Made by a program: the position numbers and the translations under genes. A stretch of DNA of 38,988 nt from Alphaproteobacteria bacterium (GTDB taxonomy: Bacteria > Pseudomonadota > Alphaproteobacteria > Rhodobacterales > Rhodobacteraceae): contig JAADIJ010000141.1 of NCBI GenBank assembly GCA_013151335.1, positions 1 through 38,988 of the forward strand. The letters run 5' to 3'. This document shows, piece by piece, positions 1-7,707 of this stretch; positions within the stretch are counted from its first letter, which is position 1; every line of letters begins with the position of its first letter. The notes under the pieces were generated by a model, which was given only the letters and a program-made list of their open reading frames with translations, made no database searches and was not told the origin of the DNA.

Positions 1-527
1 TTACGCTTTGCAACTAAACGAACATGAGAAGACAAACGATCAATGGGGTTTCGCAAAATGTAAATAAAACGGGTGTCTTCATGCAGTCGGTTCATTTTTG
101 AAAAATCTTTTTCACTTAGGTTCGCGTAAGCTGGCGTTATATCGCCAAATACTCTTTCGTTCGTTAACCCAGAGGTCAAAAAGGTGAGGTAGTTACCAAG
201 ATTCGGTGGCTTCTCCTGAAATACCGGCAGCCAATCATAAAGGTCGTTTAGCTCTAGTTGCGCAGCCGCGCGGACTGTTTGGTCACTAATTCTGCTCCGT
301 TTTTTGATAATCCTGACCTTTTTCATTAATGCCTCGGTCCTCCAATTATCTGCGTTGTCGGAAGCAAAATCAAAATAATGTAATTCTTTGGGAAATCGAA
401 AGAAACATTGATCATGATTTTTCAGATACTGGTAGAGCCAAGTGGTACCACTTCTTGCTGCCCCAATTCCAAAAACCAACGTTTTTGTTTGGCCACGGGC
501 CGGACCGTATGATGCATTTGTTTCCAT
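1..527 (-). CDS. Sulfotransferase family protein, 3' end beyond the window
   Basis: An open frame on the minus strand starts with ATG at 527 and is still open at position 1, so about 175 N-terminal residues are visible. Residues about 17-32 read LVFGIGAARSGTTWLY, which is the PAPS-binding 5'-phosphosulfate loop of sulfotransferases. About 125 residues later comes RFIYILRNPIDRLSSH, the 3'-phosphate binding motif (Arg...Ser) of the same fold. The family transfers sulfate from PAPS to carbohydrate, lipid or small-molecule hydroxyls or amines; the acceptor here cannot be told. The gene is AT-rich like the rest of the left island and reads in the same direction as the nuclease gene upstream of it. 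In islands such genes often modify surface glycans, but that is inference. Confidence 0.8.
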   Translation of the reverse strand, partial: METNASYGPARGQTKTLVFGIGAARSGTTWLYQYLKNHDQCFFRFPKELHYFDFASDNADNWRTEALMKKVRIIKKRSRISDQTVRAAAQLELNDLYDWLPVFQEKPPNLGNYLTFLTSGLTNERVFGDITPAYANLSEKDFSKMNRLHEDTRFIYILRNPIDRLSSHVRLVAKR

Positions 528-657
528 GTTTAATTGACCATCTCCAGTTCAAAAAATTGGGTCATCAGCTAAGTTTACGTTTTTGCAACTCTGGTTTGTA
601 TACCTTCGCAAAGCTTCAATTGGCTCAAATAATTTACCGGTGAAAGTAATGCGGCTC

Positions 658-1539
658 TCATTCAAACATCAAATTTAGGATTTGTGCCAGACGAACCCCC
701 GCCTTCTCTAGTTGCCGCTCAATAATGGGGCACTGTCGATCAAGATAGGCTTCATTTGTTGGGACCACTTTTTTATCATCACCTTTCACATATTGTTTTC
801 TTGAGGAGGTATACCAACATTCACGGCCAACCGTTGAGCAATAACCTGTACTCGCCTGAACCGTGATCTTAAATGACTCGTTGGCCCATGAAGATATCGT
901 AGTTTGATCGATTTTTACTCCTGCCCACGCTTTACGGTCTTGATCGGTCACCTCATCCCAGAGGTTTTCTGCGAGTTGCATAGAGTCTTTACCGATCATT
1001 CTTTTGATGATGCATTTATCCCAGACCGCATGGAGATTGCCCTTGCAGGGCGATGTCGATTTTATCTTATTACCGCCACGATCATCCTTAAACGAAACAT
1101 GTAGAGGTTGATGAATATCACCCATCCAATGGCCGAGGCTCTTCAGCAAGACCAACTGGGTGCCCTCATCATCGGCTTGAGCCAGATTGTTCATATCATC
1201 ACTTATCGCCGTCACAACGCATCTATCGGCTACGGGGCAAGGATCATCACCAATCCCGACGCTACCCCGCTCAAGATTAACATAGTGCTCGTTTCTGCGG
1301 ATTTTTGGGCTATCCGGCCAAGTACATGATTTGGCAAAGGACGCGTACTCAGGGTCAATTTTAATTAGGTGATCAATTTTTGTTCGGGCGGTATCTGATA
1401 GCTCCAGATAAGCGATTTGGCATACAATCTGGTGACCGGACCCGCTAAACGCAAGCAGTTTGCTCGGCACTATGGTCATCACCATGAGCAACGCGAGTAT
1501 TGCTGCAAAACGCATATTAATCATTGCTATTAATCCCAA
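658..1539 (-). CDS. Secreted S1/P1-type nuclease
   Basis: This 293-residue protein has a signal peptide (hydrophobic stretch about residues 10-29, cleavage probably before F31) and the S1/P1 zinc nuclease fold. The three-zinc ligand pattern is visible: H36 (GSGHQ), D76 (TWPD), H85 (EHYVN), H137, D141 and H147 (GHWMGDIHQPLH), then H170 and D174 (NLHAVWD). Spacings of the last five match fungal P1 nuclease exactly. The usual mature N-terminal Trp is Phe here. These enzymes cut single-stranded DNA and RNA, and some have 3'-nucleotidase or phospholipase C activity, outside the cytoplasm. The first ATG is used; internal ATGs at codons 6 and 9 would also give a good signal peptide. It lies between the XRE repressor and the sulfotransferase on the same strand. 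Confidence 0.88.
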   Translation of the reverse strand: MGLIAMINMRFAAILALLMVMTIVPSKLLAFSGSGHQIVCQIAYLELSDTARTKIDHLIKIDPEYASFAKSCTWPDSPKIRRNEHYVNLERGSVGIGDDPCPVADRCVVTAISDDMNNLAQADDEGTQLVLLKSLGHWMGDIHQPLHVSFKDDRGGNKIKSTSPCKGNLHAVWDKCIIKRMIGKDSMQLAENLWDEVTDQDRKAWAGVKIDQTTISSWANESFKITVQASTGYCSTVGRECWYTSSRKQYVKGDDKKVVPTNEAYLDRQCPIIERQLEKAGVRLAQILNLMFE

Positions 1540-1609
1540 ATTTCAACGTATCATGATATTATAAACGGTATAAACAACTATCGATCCCAGCAATTGGTTT
1601 ATGTATACA

Positions 1610-1993
1610 CTACTTTTCCAACTTACTTTCAGCTATCTCGCTGACCAAATTTAGAATAGCGGATCGCTGTGATTGATCCAGCTTGTTGAACGCACGTTGT
1701 AGTTCTAATAACTCTTTGTTTTCCGATGCCGCTGCCAAGCTTAGCCCTTTTTGACTGGAGCCTACATCATGGTCGGCGCAGATGTTGTGGAAAAAATCAG
1801 TCACAGGTATGTCAAATGCAGCGGCTATTTTCCATATGCGCGAACAACTAATTCGGTTTGCACCGGTTTCATATTTTTGGACCTGCTGAAATTTAACGCC
1901 AATAGATTTAGCAAGGTCTGACTGAGTGAATCCGTTTAATAGACGGAGAGTGCGGACTCTATTACCGACTTCAACATCAATGTGGTGAGGCAT
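1610..1993 (-). CDS. XRE-family transcriptional repressor (HTH)
   Basis: A 127-residue protein with an N-terminal Cro/CI-type helix-turn-helix at about residues 10-65. Its recognition region reads FTQSDLAKSIGVKFQQVQKY, followed by ETGANRIS, typical of alphaproteobacterial XRE regulators. The C-terminal part (about 75-127) is a short helical tail. A perfect inverted repeat lies 14 bases upstream of its start, which suggests autorepression. It probably acts as the control switch of the surrounding island, since it sits inside the AT-rich region near the replication and integration genes. Its targets beyond its own promoter cannot be read from the sequence. Confidence 0.85.
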   Translation of the reverse strand: MPHHIDVEVGNRVRTLRLLNGFTQSDLAKSIGVKFQQVQKYETGANRISCSRIWKIAAAFDIPVTDFFHNICADHDVGSSQKGLSLAAASENKELLELQRAFNKLDQSQRSAILNLVSEIAESKLEK

Positions 1994-2006
1994 TTATGTT
2001 CTACCC

Positions 2007-2023
2007 TTTTGATAGTATCAAAA
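2007..2023. promoter_or_regulatory. Operator-like inverted repeat upstream of the XRE gene
   Basis: The 17-base sequence TTTTGATAGTATCAAAA is a perfect inverted repeat with 8-base arms around a central G. It ends 14 bases upstream of the start codon of the XRE repressor, a typical position for an autoregulatory operator. Binding is inferred from position and symmetry only. Confidence 0.6.
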
Positions 2024-2030
2024 TATTGAC

Positions 2031-2049
2031 TTACACGTATATGGTGTAA
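2031..2049. promoter_or_regulatory. Second inverted repeat in the XRE upstream region
   Basis: TTACAC at 2031-2036 and GTGTAA at 2044-2049 form a 6-base inverted repeat with a 7-base spacer, 8 bases beyond the first palindrome. A TTGACT at 2026-2031 overlaps it and could be the -35 element of a rightward promoter. The pair of palindromes resembles a small regulatory switch region, but the second is weaker and unproven. Confidence 0.35.
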
Positions 2050-2396
2050 TTTATGCCTGACGTCCAACACAAAAATCAAGAGCCGAATTAAGAACTTGTG
2101 CTCGGTATGGGATGCAAGGCTGAGAAATAACGTAGAGAATAATGGTGCGGATCACACACGGTCAATTTGTTCAGATGTCTATCTGGTTGAATTTTCTGCG
2201 CGGCCCCGCTAGAAGAGCCCTCTGCTCGAGCCAGCCAAATCGGCTGATCGAGAAATATCATCAAGAGCGGGACGGCAGTCCACACCAACCGACCCAATTC
2301 CTCCCTATGGGCACGGTGGTCATTCGCAGTCAGCGAAGATGTGACCGGCAACGGTAAACATATGTAATGCCGCCTTCTCTAATAGAGGTTAAAGAC

Positions 2397-3029
2397 ATGG
2401 CGGCATTTCCATTTTATGAACAACAAGAAAAAACGGCGATTTTCCGTCTGGTGGAAAAGTACCGGCGATCCGTGGGTCTGAGTAAGGTCCAGTTGGTTAA
2501 ACGGATAGGCTATGCAAACGTGAACAAAGGCTTACGGAACTACGAAGAATTTCTTGATGGTGATTTTGAGCAGCCATTTATAGTGGATAATCTATGTGTA
2601 GCGTTGGTCATTGATCCAAAGATTATTGATCGGGCTATCGCCCATGCAAAGCGAAAAATTACAATCGAAAATCTGACCGATTCAATGCATGAAGCTCAGA
2701 ATTGGGCGAGAACTTTCAGAATTCATGCCATAATTAACACCGAACTTGATTGTCCATCACCGATTTTCGCCGAGGCCATGTTTGACATCGCGCAGTTGAA
2801 AATCATTTATCTAGATTCTTCCAGATATGCCGCGAGCTACATTCAACAAGCTATACGTGAACTTCCGAACCGACTGGGTGCCGGTGGTCATATCCCCGCG
2901 TTCGGAAATCCAGTCTCTGTAACTATCAACATCGCCCCAGAGATGGCGATAAAATATGACCTCTTGGGTAAGGAGATCGCGCGGTCAAACTGGGCTGAGC
3001 GGCTCCCCCATGCAACGATGATCTATTAG
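2397..3029 (+). CDS. Unrecognised protein with HTH-like N-terminus
   Basis: A 210-residue protein if started at the ATG at 2397, which has an AGAGGT ribosome site 7 bases upstream; an in-frame ATG at 2367 has none. I do not recognise a named family. The N-terminal 65 residues contain a helix-turn-helix-like stretch (VGLSKVQLVKRIGYANVNKG, then LRNYEEFLDGDF), reminiscent of small phage or island DNA-binding proteins. The C-terminal two thirds look like a mixed alpha/beta domain with no obvious catalytic motif, signal peptide or membrane segment. It is divergent from the XRE repressor and convergent with the HUH replication gene, so a role in control or maintenance of the element is possible but unproven. 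Confidence 0.7.
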   Translation: MAAFPFYEQQEKTAIFRLVEKYRRSVGLSKVQLVKRIGYANVNKGLRNYEEFLDGDFEQPFIVDNLCVALVIDPKIIDRAIAHAKRKITIENLTDSMHEAQNWARTFRIHAIINTELDCPSPIFAEAMFDIAQLKIIYLDSSRYAASYIQQAIRELPNRLGAGGHIPAFGNPVSVTINIAPEMAIKYDLLGKEIARSNWAERLPHATMIY

Positions 3030-3153
3030 AGCACGCTTCGATCATATATAAACCTGCACCAATATTTTTCTGCGCGCGCACACACCTCCACCGTCCAGAA
3101 AAAATCCGGTGGGTCAGTTGGCGGTTTTTTGCAATAAATAGGTGGTTTTTACT

Positions 3154-4494
3154 CTATGGTGCCATCGCCGGATTTAGTTTTTGCCACAACTTTTGACAGA
3201 ACCCGACCACGTTCACGATCAATCCGGTTTTATTTTTTATAGTCTGTTTTTCTGTTTGTTGACAGAGGTTTGCCGGAGAGCAGTTTAAAGATATAGAGTT
3301 ATCACTAGAATATAATTCTAATGTATTTTTACTATTAATATCACTTATTGAATCAGAATTTGAATCAGTATCACCTATTGAGATCACATTATTATTTGAA
3401 GCATCCAAATCGTCGGCCACTGATAATGTAGATTTACAATTGCACCTATCATCGGGGCGAAAATGACATTTACAATCCGAACAATATTTAAGAATACCGC
3501 GAACTGATCCACCGGTAATTATATAATCGGGATTGGATGTGATCTCATTTGTCAGCAACAACCATTCGGCAAAACATTCGGACATTCGTTCAGTCGTCGG
3601 TGGCCGATAGTGAGCCTTGGTGGCATATCCGAAACAATTATATACATTATTGTTTTTTGTCGGATCATCGTCCTTATGACGGATTGGTATTGCACGGACT
3701 TGATTGGCACCGGCATATAGCTTGGATCGTTTGCCTGTTATGGTAACTTTAAAGGCTTGCTGTACGTCTTCAGGCAACATCGATGGCACATATATCAAAC
3801 CGTGAAAGTGAATTTTGTAAATAATCTGATTATCATCCAGCCCATCCTTCCAACGTGAATCCGCGAATAGGCTGGCAGATATATTCTTGACCCGCACAAT
3901 ATCTACCTCTGGTACCATCACATATATTGAATTTGGATATCGGCGTTTGATTTGTGATGCTAATCTTTTGCCATCTCTTACAATGGCAGCTAATGCGGTG
4001 GCATAAGACATGGCTGGGGTAGTCACCACAGTCAGGAAAGACAGATTGGCAGCCTCACACCCCCGAAGCAATTCAAGCGTCTTGCGCGCCCGCCTAGAGG
4101 GCTTTGGACCTCGCCATGGCATCCATTCACCATCAACATAAATATGGTTGTCCTTGCTGAACCAGCGATCACCAATAAAGGATGGTACTAGCGGATATTC
4201 CGCTATTCCAATTAGCGGAATCAATTCTGGAATATTTTGATGTCTGATAAGTTTTAAAAGCGCGAGCATCCATTTATTGCTGCCAAGCGTGGTTAGACCA
4301 ATCCTCATGTTGATAATATTATACTTCAATGGGCGCATCGGTGTGTCCGGTACCAGATCGGTGCCGACACAAATATCATGTTTATATATATTTTTTACAA
4401 TCCGCCCCAATGATCCGACCTCAAATGCTTGTCTGGCGGCAGTCAAATGTCCGCCACATAAGGTATTTAGCCTTTGATGTTGAATCTGTTTCAC
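3154..4494 (-). CDS. HUH-superfamily replication initiator-like protein
   Basis: A 446-residue protein carrying the three hallmarks of rolling-circle Rep/HUH endonucleases in order. Motif 1 is LSFLTVVTTP (residues 151-160). Motif 2 is KIHFHGLIYV, with metal-binding His229 and His231. Motif 3 is GYATK, with Y290 and K293 in the YxxK arrangement that supplies the nicking tyrosine. After this core comes a Cys-rich knuckle (C338, C341, C343, C351, C353) that could bind zinc, then a Ser/Asn/Asp-rich low-complexity tail. Such proteins nick one strand at an origin and stay covalently attached by the tyrosine. Family assignment rests on motifs, as overall similarity to a named Rep is not apparent. 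It is divergent from a ribbon-helix-helix gene, as in copy-control pairs of small rolling-circle replicons. A relaxase-like transfer role is the main alternative. Confidence 0.65.
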   Translation of the reverse strand: MKQIQHQRLNTLCGGHLTAARQAFEVGSLGRIVKNIYKHDICVGTDLVPDTPMRPLKYNIINMRIGLTTLGSNKWMLALLKLIRHQNIPELIPLIGIAEYPLVPSFIGDRWFSKDNHIYVDGEWMPWRGPKPSRRARKTLELLRGCEAANLSFLTVVTTPAMSYATALAAIVRDGKRLASQIKRRYPNSIYVMVPEVDIVRVKNISASLFADSRWKDGLDDNQIIYKIHFHGLIYVPSMLPEDVQQAFKVTITGKRSKLYAGANQVRAIPIRHKDDDPTKNNNVYNCFGYATKAHYRPPTTERMSECFAEWLLLTNEITSNPDYIITGGSVRGILKYCSDCKCHFRPDDRCNCKSTLSVADDLDASNNNVISIGDTDSNSDSISDINSKNTLELYSSDNSISLNCSPANLCQQTEKQTIKNKTGLIVNVVGFCQKLWQKLNPAMAP

Positions 4495-4591
4495 AAGCGG
4501 TGGAGTTCAAGAGCGCTGTTGCGCGCGCCCGTTGATATATCTTCGGTGAATTAGGCGATTTTCCCTAAATAATGGTAGGAGGAATTTAATT

Positions 4592-4783
4592 ATGACCAAT
4601 AATCTTATCAGACTATCAGTGCGGTCTGTGGCGGAGGAAACCGTCGAAAAACTTAATTATTTAAGGTCGGTCACGCGCTTGCCGATGGGTGCACTAGTGG
4701 AGGACGCTGTTGCAGCATTATGGGAGCAGCATGTCGATGAAGGGTTTGAATTACCTGATTTTGACTACGATAATGCTGCATAA
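4592..4783 (+). CDS. Ribbon-helix-helix (CopG/Arc-type) DNA-binding protein
   Basis: A 63-residue protein preceded by a strong AGGAGG ribosome site (4577-4582) nine bases before ATG. Its layout fits the ribbon-helix-helix fold. A short basic beta-strand (NLIRLSVRS) is followed by helix 1 (AEETVEKLNYLRSV), a turn at RLP and helix 2 (MGALVEDAVAALWEQH), with an acidic tail. Proteins of this fold bind operators as dimers and often regulate rep genes or toxin-antitoxin operons. It lies divergent from the HUH Rep gene and 87 bases upstream of an hsdM remnant. Copy control of the Rep gene is the simplest inference; no toxin partner is visible. Confidence 0.65.
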   Translation: MTNNLIRLSVRSVAEETVEKLNYLRSVTRLPMGALVEDAVAALWEQHVDEGFELPDFDYDNAA

Positions 4784-4870
4784 TCGGTGATATGGATATA
4801 TTGAAATCTGATACGCATTCCAATCCGTAGAATTTGGTGGTCTAGTGCTGAAAGAGCAGCAGGATTTTCA

Positions 4871-5546
4871 ATGACCCAAATTACCCAATCAGAAATTAAT
4901 AAAGCAGCATGGTCGGCATGCGATACATTTAGAGGCGTGGTTGATCCGTCGATCTATAAAGGTTTCGTTCTTACCATGCTATTTCTCAAGTACCTGTCTG
5001 ATGTATGGCAAGATCATCGCACCAGATACGAGGCAGAGCACGCTGACAGCCCCGATCTAGTGGATGCGTTGGATGCTACAAGAAGCATTTGCATTGCCAC
5101 CAGAGGCCAGTTTTACGGCCTTACATAAGCAACGCCATAAAGCTGGTAATGGCGAGCGTATTGATAAAGCCCTGCACGCCATTGAAGAGGCCAATATTAA
5201 TAAATTACGGGATGTTTTTCAGGACATCAGTTTTAATTCAAACCGGCTTGGTGATGAAGAACAAAAGAACGATATACTTCGTCATCTATTAGAGGATTTT
5301 GCCAAACCCAGCCTTGATCTACGCCCATCGCGGGTTGGCCAGTTGGACATTATTGGCGGGGCCTATGAATATCTGATTGGTAAGTTCGCGGCCACAGCAG
5401 GTAAAAAGGCGGGTGAGTTCTATACCCCCGCTGAGATATCAACGCTGATGGCCCGACTGGTTAATCCACAAGAGGGTGATGATAAACGGTACACCAAGTT
5501 TTCGTCTGCTGGATATGACACGCCAATGGGGCAGTTGCTCCCATGA
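4871..5546 (+). pseudogene. hsdM: hsdM remnant: N-terminal part of a type I methyltransferase subunit
   Basis: The frame starting at 4871 encodes the HsdM N-terminal domain (ITQSEINKAAWSACDTFRGV, then FVLTMLFLKYLSDVW). The reading frame changes near 5080, in the sequence ACAAGAAGC, where two bases seem to be missing. It continues as the family stretch ERIDKALHAIEEANINKLRD, LLEDFAKPSLDLRPSRVG and GEFYTPAEIS. Homology ends at about 5480, just before the SAM-binding and catalytic NPPF region, so no methyltransferase could be made even without the frameshift. The DNA runs directly into the end of a metallopeptidase gene in another frame. hsdS, hsdR and the rest of hsdM are gone, consistent with an internal deletion of a type I restriction-modification locus. 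Confidence 0.85.
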
Positions 5547-5745
5547 TGGTCATATTGTCGTTAACCCGCATCTGATCAAAGCACCCCGCGATTGTATCGA
5601 TTATGTTCTTATTCATGAGCTTGCCCATCATTAGCATCATGATCATACGCCCGCATTTTGGGGGTTACTCGATCAGCATTGTCCGGACTGGCGAAAAAGC
5701 AAACATCATCTTGATGGGTTGGTGGAAGTGTTGATGGGAGAATGA
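5488..5745 (+). pseudogene. Remnant of YgjP-like zinc metallopeptidase (DUF45/M48-like)
   Basis: Read in the frame of 5488, this stretch gives RLLDMTRQWGSCSHDGHIVV, then a helix with HELAH (HExxH zinc motif), then HTPAFWGLL and CPDWRKSKHHLDG. These are the conserved C-terminal motifs of the YgjP/SprT-like metallopeptidases that often accompany type I restriction operons. The N-terminal half is missing because the reading joins hsdM sequence at about 5480-5490. A TAG at 5632-5634 interrupts the frame right after the HExxH motif, where relatives have a coding residue. It is therefore broken twice and cannot be functional. It supports the idea that a longer restriction locus once filled this spot. 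Confidence 0.8.
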
Positions 5746-5816
5746 TCAAACAGGGAATTGTCGCCTGTACGAGGGCGCGGAGTCCAAGGTATCTTATGCG
5801 CGCTCGCTAAAATAAT

Positions 5817-7512
5817 TTATTTTGAAACAATGAGATGTTGCAAGTTTAGCTCTTGATACTTTATTTTCTCAATTTCCTCATGCAATTGAGCCAGCGGATA
5901 CCCACGCCCATATATTTCAAACGATTCTGAATTATTACTAGTCCATCCTCCTAGTGCACGGCCAATGCCTAGATCAATTTTTTCATGGCGGACTTCGTCC
6001 CTGAAATTGTGACGGAGCGAATGAAATACATGCTTCCGACTATGTATCCCAATTTGTCGAAAATACCTGTTAACTTTTTTCGAAAATGTTGTTGAGTAAT
6101 ATCCATCACATCCGATGGTGATGTCACCAAAAAGCTTGTGGTTTGCTGGGCGACTAGAATGAAACTCGAGCAGCCCACATGATATCAGCATTGGATGAAT
6201 GGGTATCATTCTGACCGAACTTCTGGTTTTTACTGATTTATCATTTCCGTTGTTTTTACTAATGTGGCTTATGTCAAAACACCAAATTCCCTCTTCTTTA
6301 AGAATATCGTTTACGTCTAGTTGGCAAATTTCATTTGAGCGCATGCCATTCCACAACGCGATCAGAGTAACCCAAAATATGGCTGAATCTCGCTTATTTT
6401 CCGCATAAATCTCACTGTTAAACAATGTTTGTAATTGGGTCGAACTAAACGGTAATCGTTTCTCGTTTGCCGGAACGGGGTCATATACTCTTAGCAATTC
6501 ATATCGTATCGGAATTTTGGGTATATAGTCAGAACCATCACACCATTTCAGAAAGGCGTAGAGACTACGAAGGTAGTTATTCACACCAGTAGGGCTAAGC
6601 CGATCAAGGTTATTTTCATTAGCGAAAATCACTTTCTGCTCAAAGTTTAGACCCTTAAGATTCACCATTTTTGAGAAATTTGGCGGTAACTTTTCAATTA
6701 TTTCTTTCACGCCTATGCAATCGTCATGTGTTATGTCGCCGACATGCTTGTTTGAGCCAAGTATCTCAGAGACAACGGACAAGTATCCATAAATAGAAAT
6801 CCGTGTTTTTTCAGTTCGTTTCCTGTGAGTACTTTCGACATACCTACCGATAAGATGAGAAATTGATCTTTTTTCTGCCTGTGTTTTATCGGTTTTCTGG
6901 TGTCGGATTGGCACATAACTATTTCGTATTCCGGTATTTAGGGTCGATGAATATAGCACTATTGCCCGATGAAGCTGTCTCGTGAATCTGGGTTGCGCCG
7001 AACTCATTCTTAAGTTGAGTGATCACGTCATTGGCAATTTTAATAACTTTAAAAAAAGCGTTTGAACCCTCATTAATCTTTAAAAGGTTCAGCTCTACAA
7101 ATTGCTTTACAAAATCCGGTAACTCCGTGGGTTGTGTCGAGACGCTATCCCCAAAATCTAACGTGGGCTTGGAGTTAAAATAGTTCCAAGCTTCCATTCT
7201 GGGAATGGTTGATAGGTGATGGTGCAAATGTTCATATATTTCTCGGCCAAGCGCAACAACCTCTTCGTCTGATAAGTCACTTACTAAACGGTATTCTTTG
7301 CGAGATCGTCGTAGCTCTAAATCAATCTCATTTCTCTTTTTTTTAACAGAATCAAATGCTCTTTTTATTGCTACATCGCGGTCGGATGTGCCTAAGCTAA
7401 TCCAATATTCCTTTTTGCCCAAGCTGGCCTGAAGCTCTTTCGGTACCTGCACGCGGGTATAAAACAAGTTTCCTCGTCGAAATAAGTTTGGAATTGTTTT
7501 TCTCAATGACAT
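5817..7512 (-). pseudogene. Tyrosine recombinase/integrase, interrupted by a frameshift
   Basis: Two minus-strand frames together make one integrase of about 560 residues. The first part, from ATG at 7512, has the DUF6538-like N-terminus (RKTIPNLFRRGNLFYTRVQV, then LGTSDRDVAIKRA) and stops at 6919. The rest is read in another frame from about 6950 down to 5817. It holds the core-binding domain and the catalytic set: Arg in WNGMRSNEI, HSLRHNF (H-x-x-R), the LGGW box and the nucleophile Tyr in EIYGRGYP. The catalytic core is complete, so the break is recent or a sequencing error. The gene lies about 90 bases from the 3' end of tRNA-Sec, the classic arrangement for an element integrated at a tRNA gene. 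A start upstream of 7512, up to 7554, is possible. Confidence 0.88.
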
Positions 7513-7603
7513 ACGTATATTGTAGCAGCTAATTGTAGCACAATATATACACAAAGGCTAATTATTAAGTAACTTATTGAAATAGCTTAGTATAAAATAA
7601 CAT

Positions 7604-7699
7604 TGGCGGAGAAGGAAGGAGTCGAACCCTCCAGAGACGAACATCTCGCCTCAAACCGGTTTTGAAGACCAGCGGCGCCACCGGGCACCTTGCTTCTCC
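7604..7699 (-). tRNA. selC: tRNA-Sec (selenocysteine, anticodon UCA)
   Basis: Read on the minus strand from 7699, the sequence folds like bacterial tRNA-Sec. It has a long 6-base-pair D stem with a CGGT loop and an anticodon arm CUGGU-CUUCAAA-ACCGG with UCA at 7663-7665. It also has a long variable arm with a 7-base-pair stem, the TTCGACT T-loop, discriminator G73 and an encoded CCA (7604-7606). It decodes UGA as selenocysteine after SelA converts seryl-tRNA. The gene lies 8 bases after selB, so the two are probably co-transcribed. The 3' side of the acceptor plus T stem has 12 bases instead of the 13 of E. coli, leaving C8 without a partner (see findings). The 3' end borders the integrase island. 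Confidence 0.93.
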
Positions 7700-7707
7700 T
7701 GATGACG

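Larger units (their letters stand above)
1994..2396. other. Intergenic region between XRE repressor and HTH-like gene
   Basis: About 400 bases lie between the divergent XRE gene and the gene starting at 2397. The XRE-proximal 55 bases hold the two inverted repeats listed separately. The remainder (about 2060-2360) is more GC-rich than its surroundings. It has short open frames on both strands, none with a good ribosome site or recognisable product. I see no RNA gene or repeat there. Confidence 0.5.

Noticed and set aside
2088-2357. Short frames on both strands between the XRE gene and the gene at 2397
   Set aside because: Overlapping each other, no ribosome site and no recognisable motif.
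1-7600. Second copy of the tRNA-Sec 3' end as the other attachment site
   Set aside because: Reading the left region by eye found no convincing repeat of the 7604-7640 sequence on either strand; it may lie outside the window.
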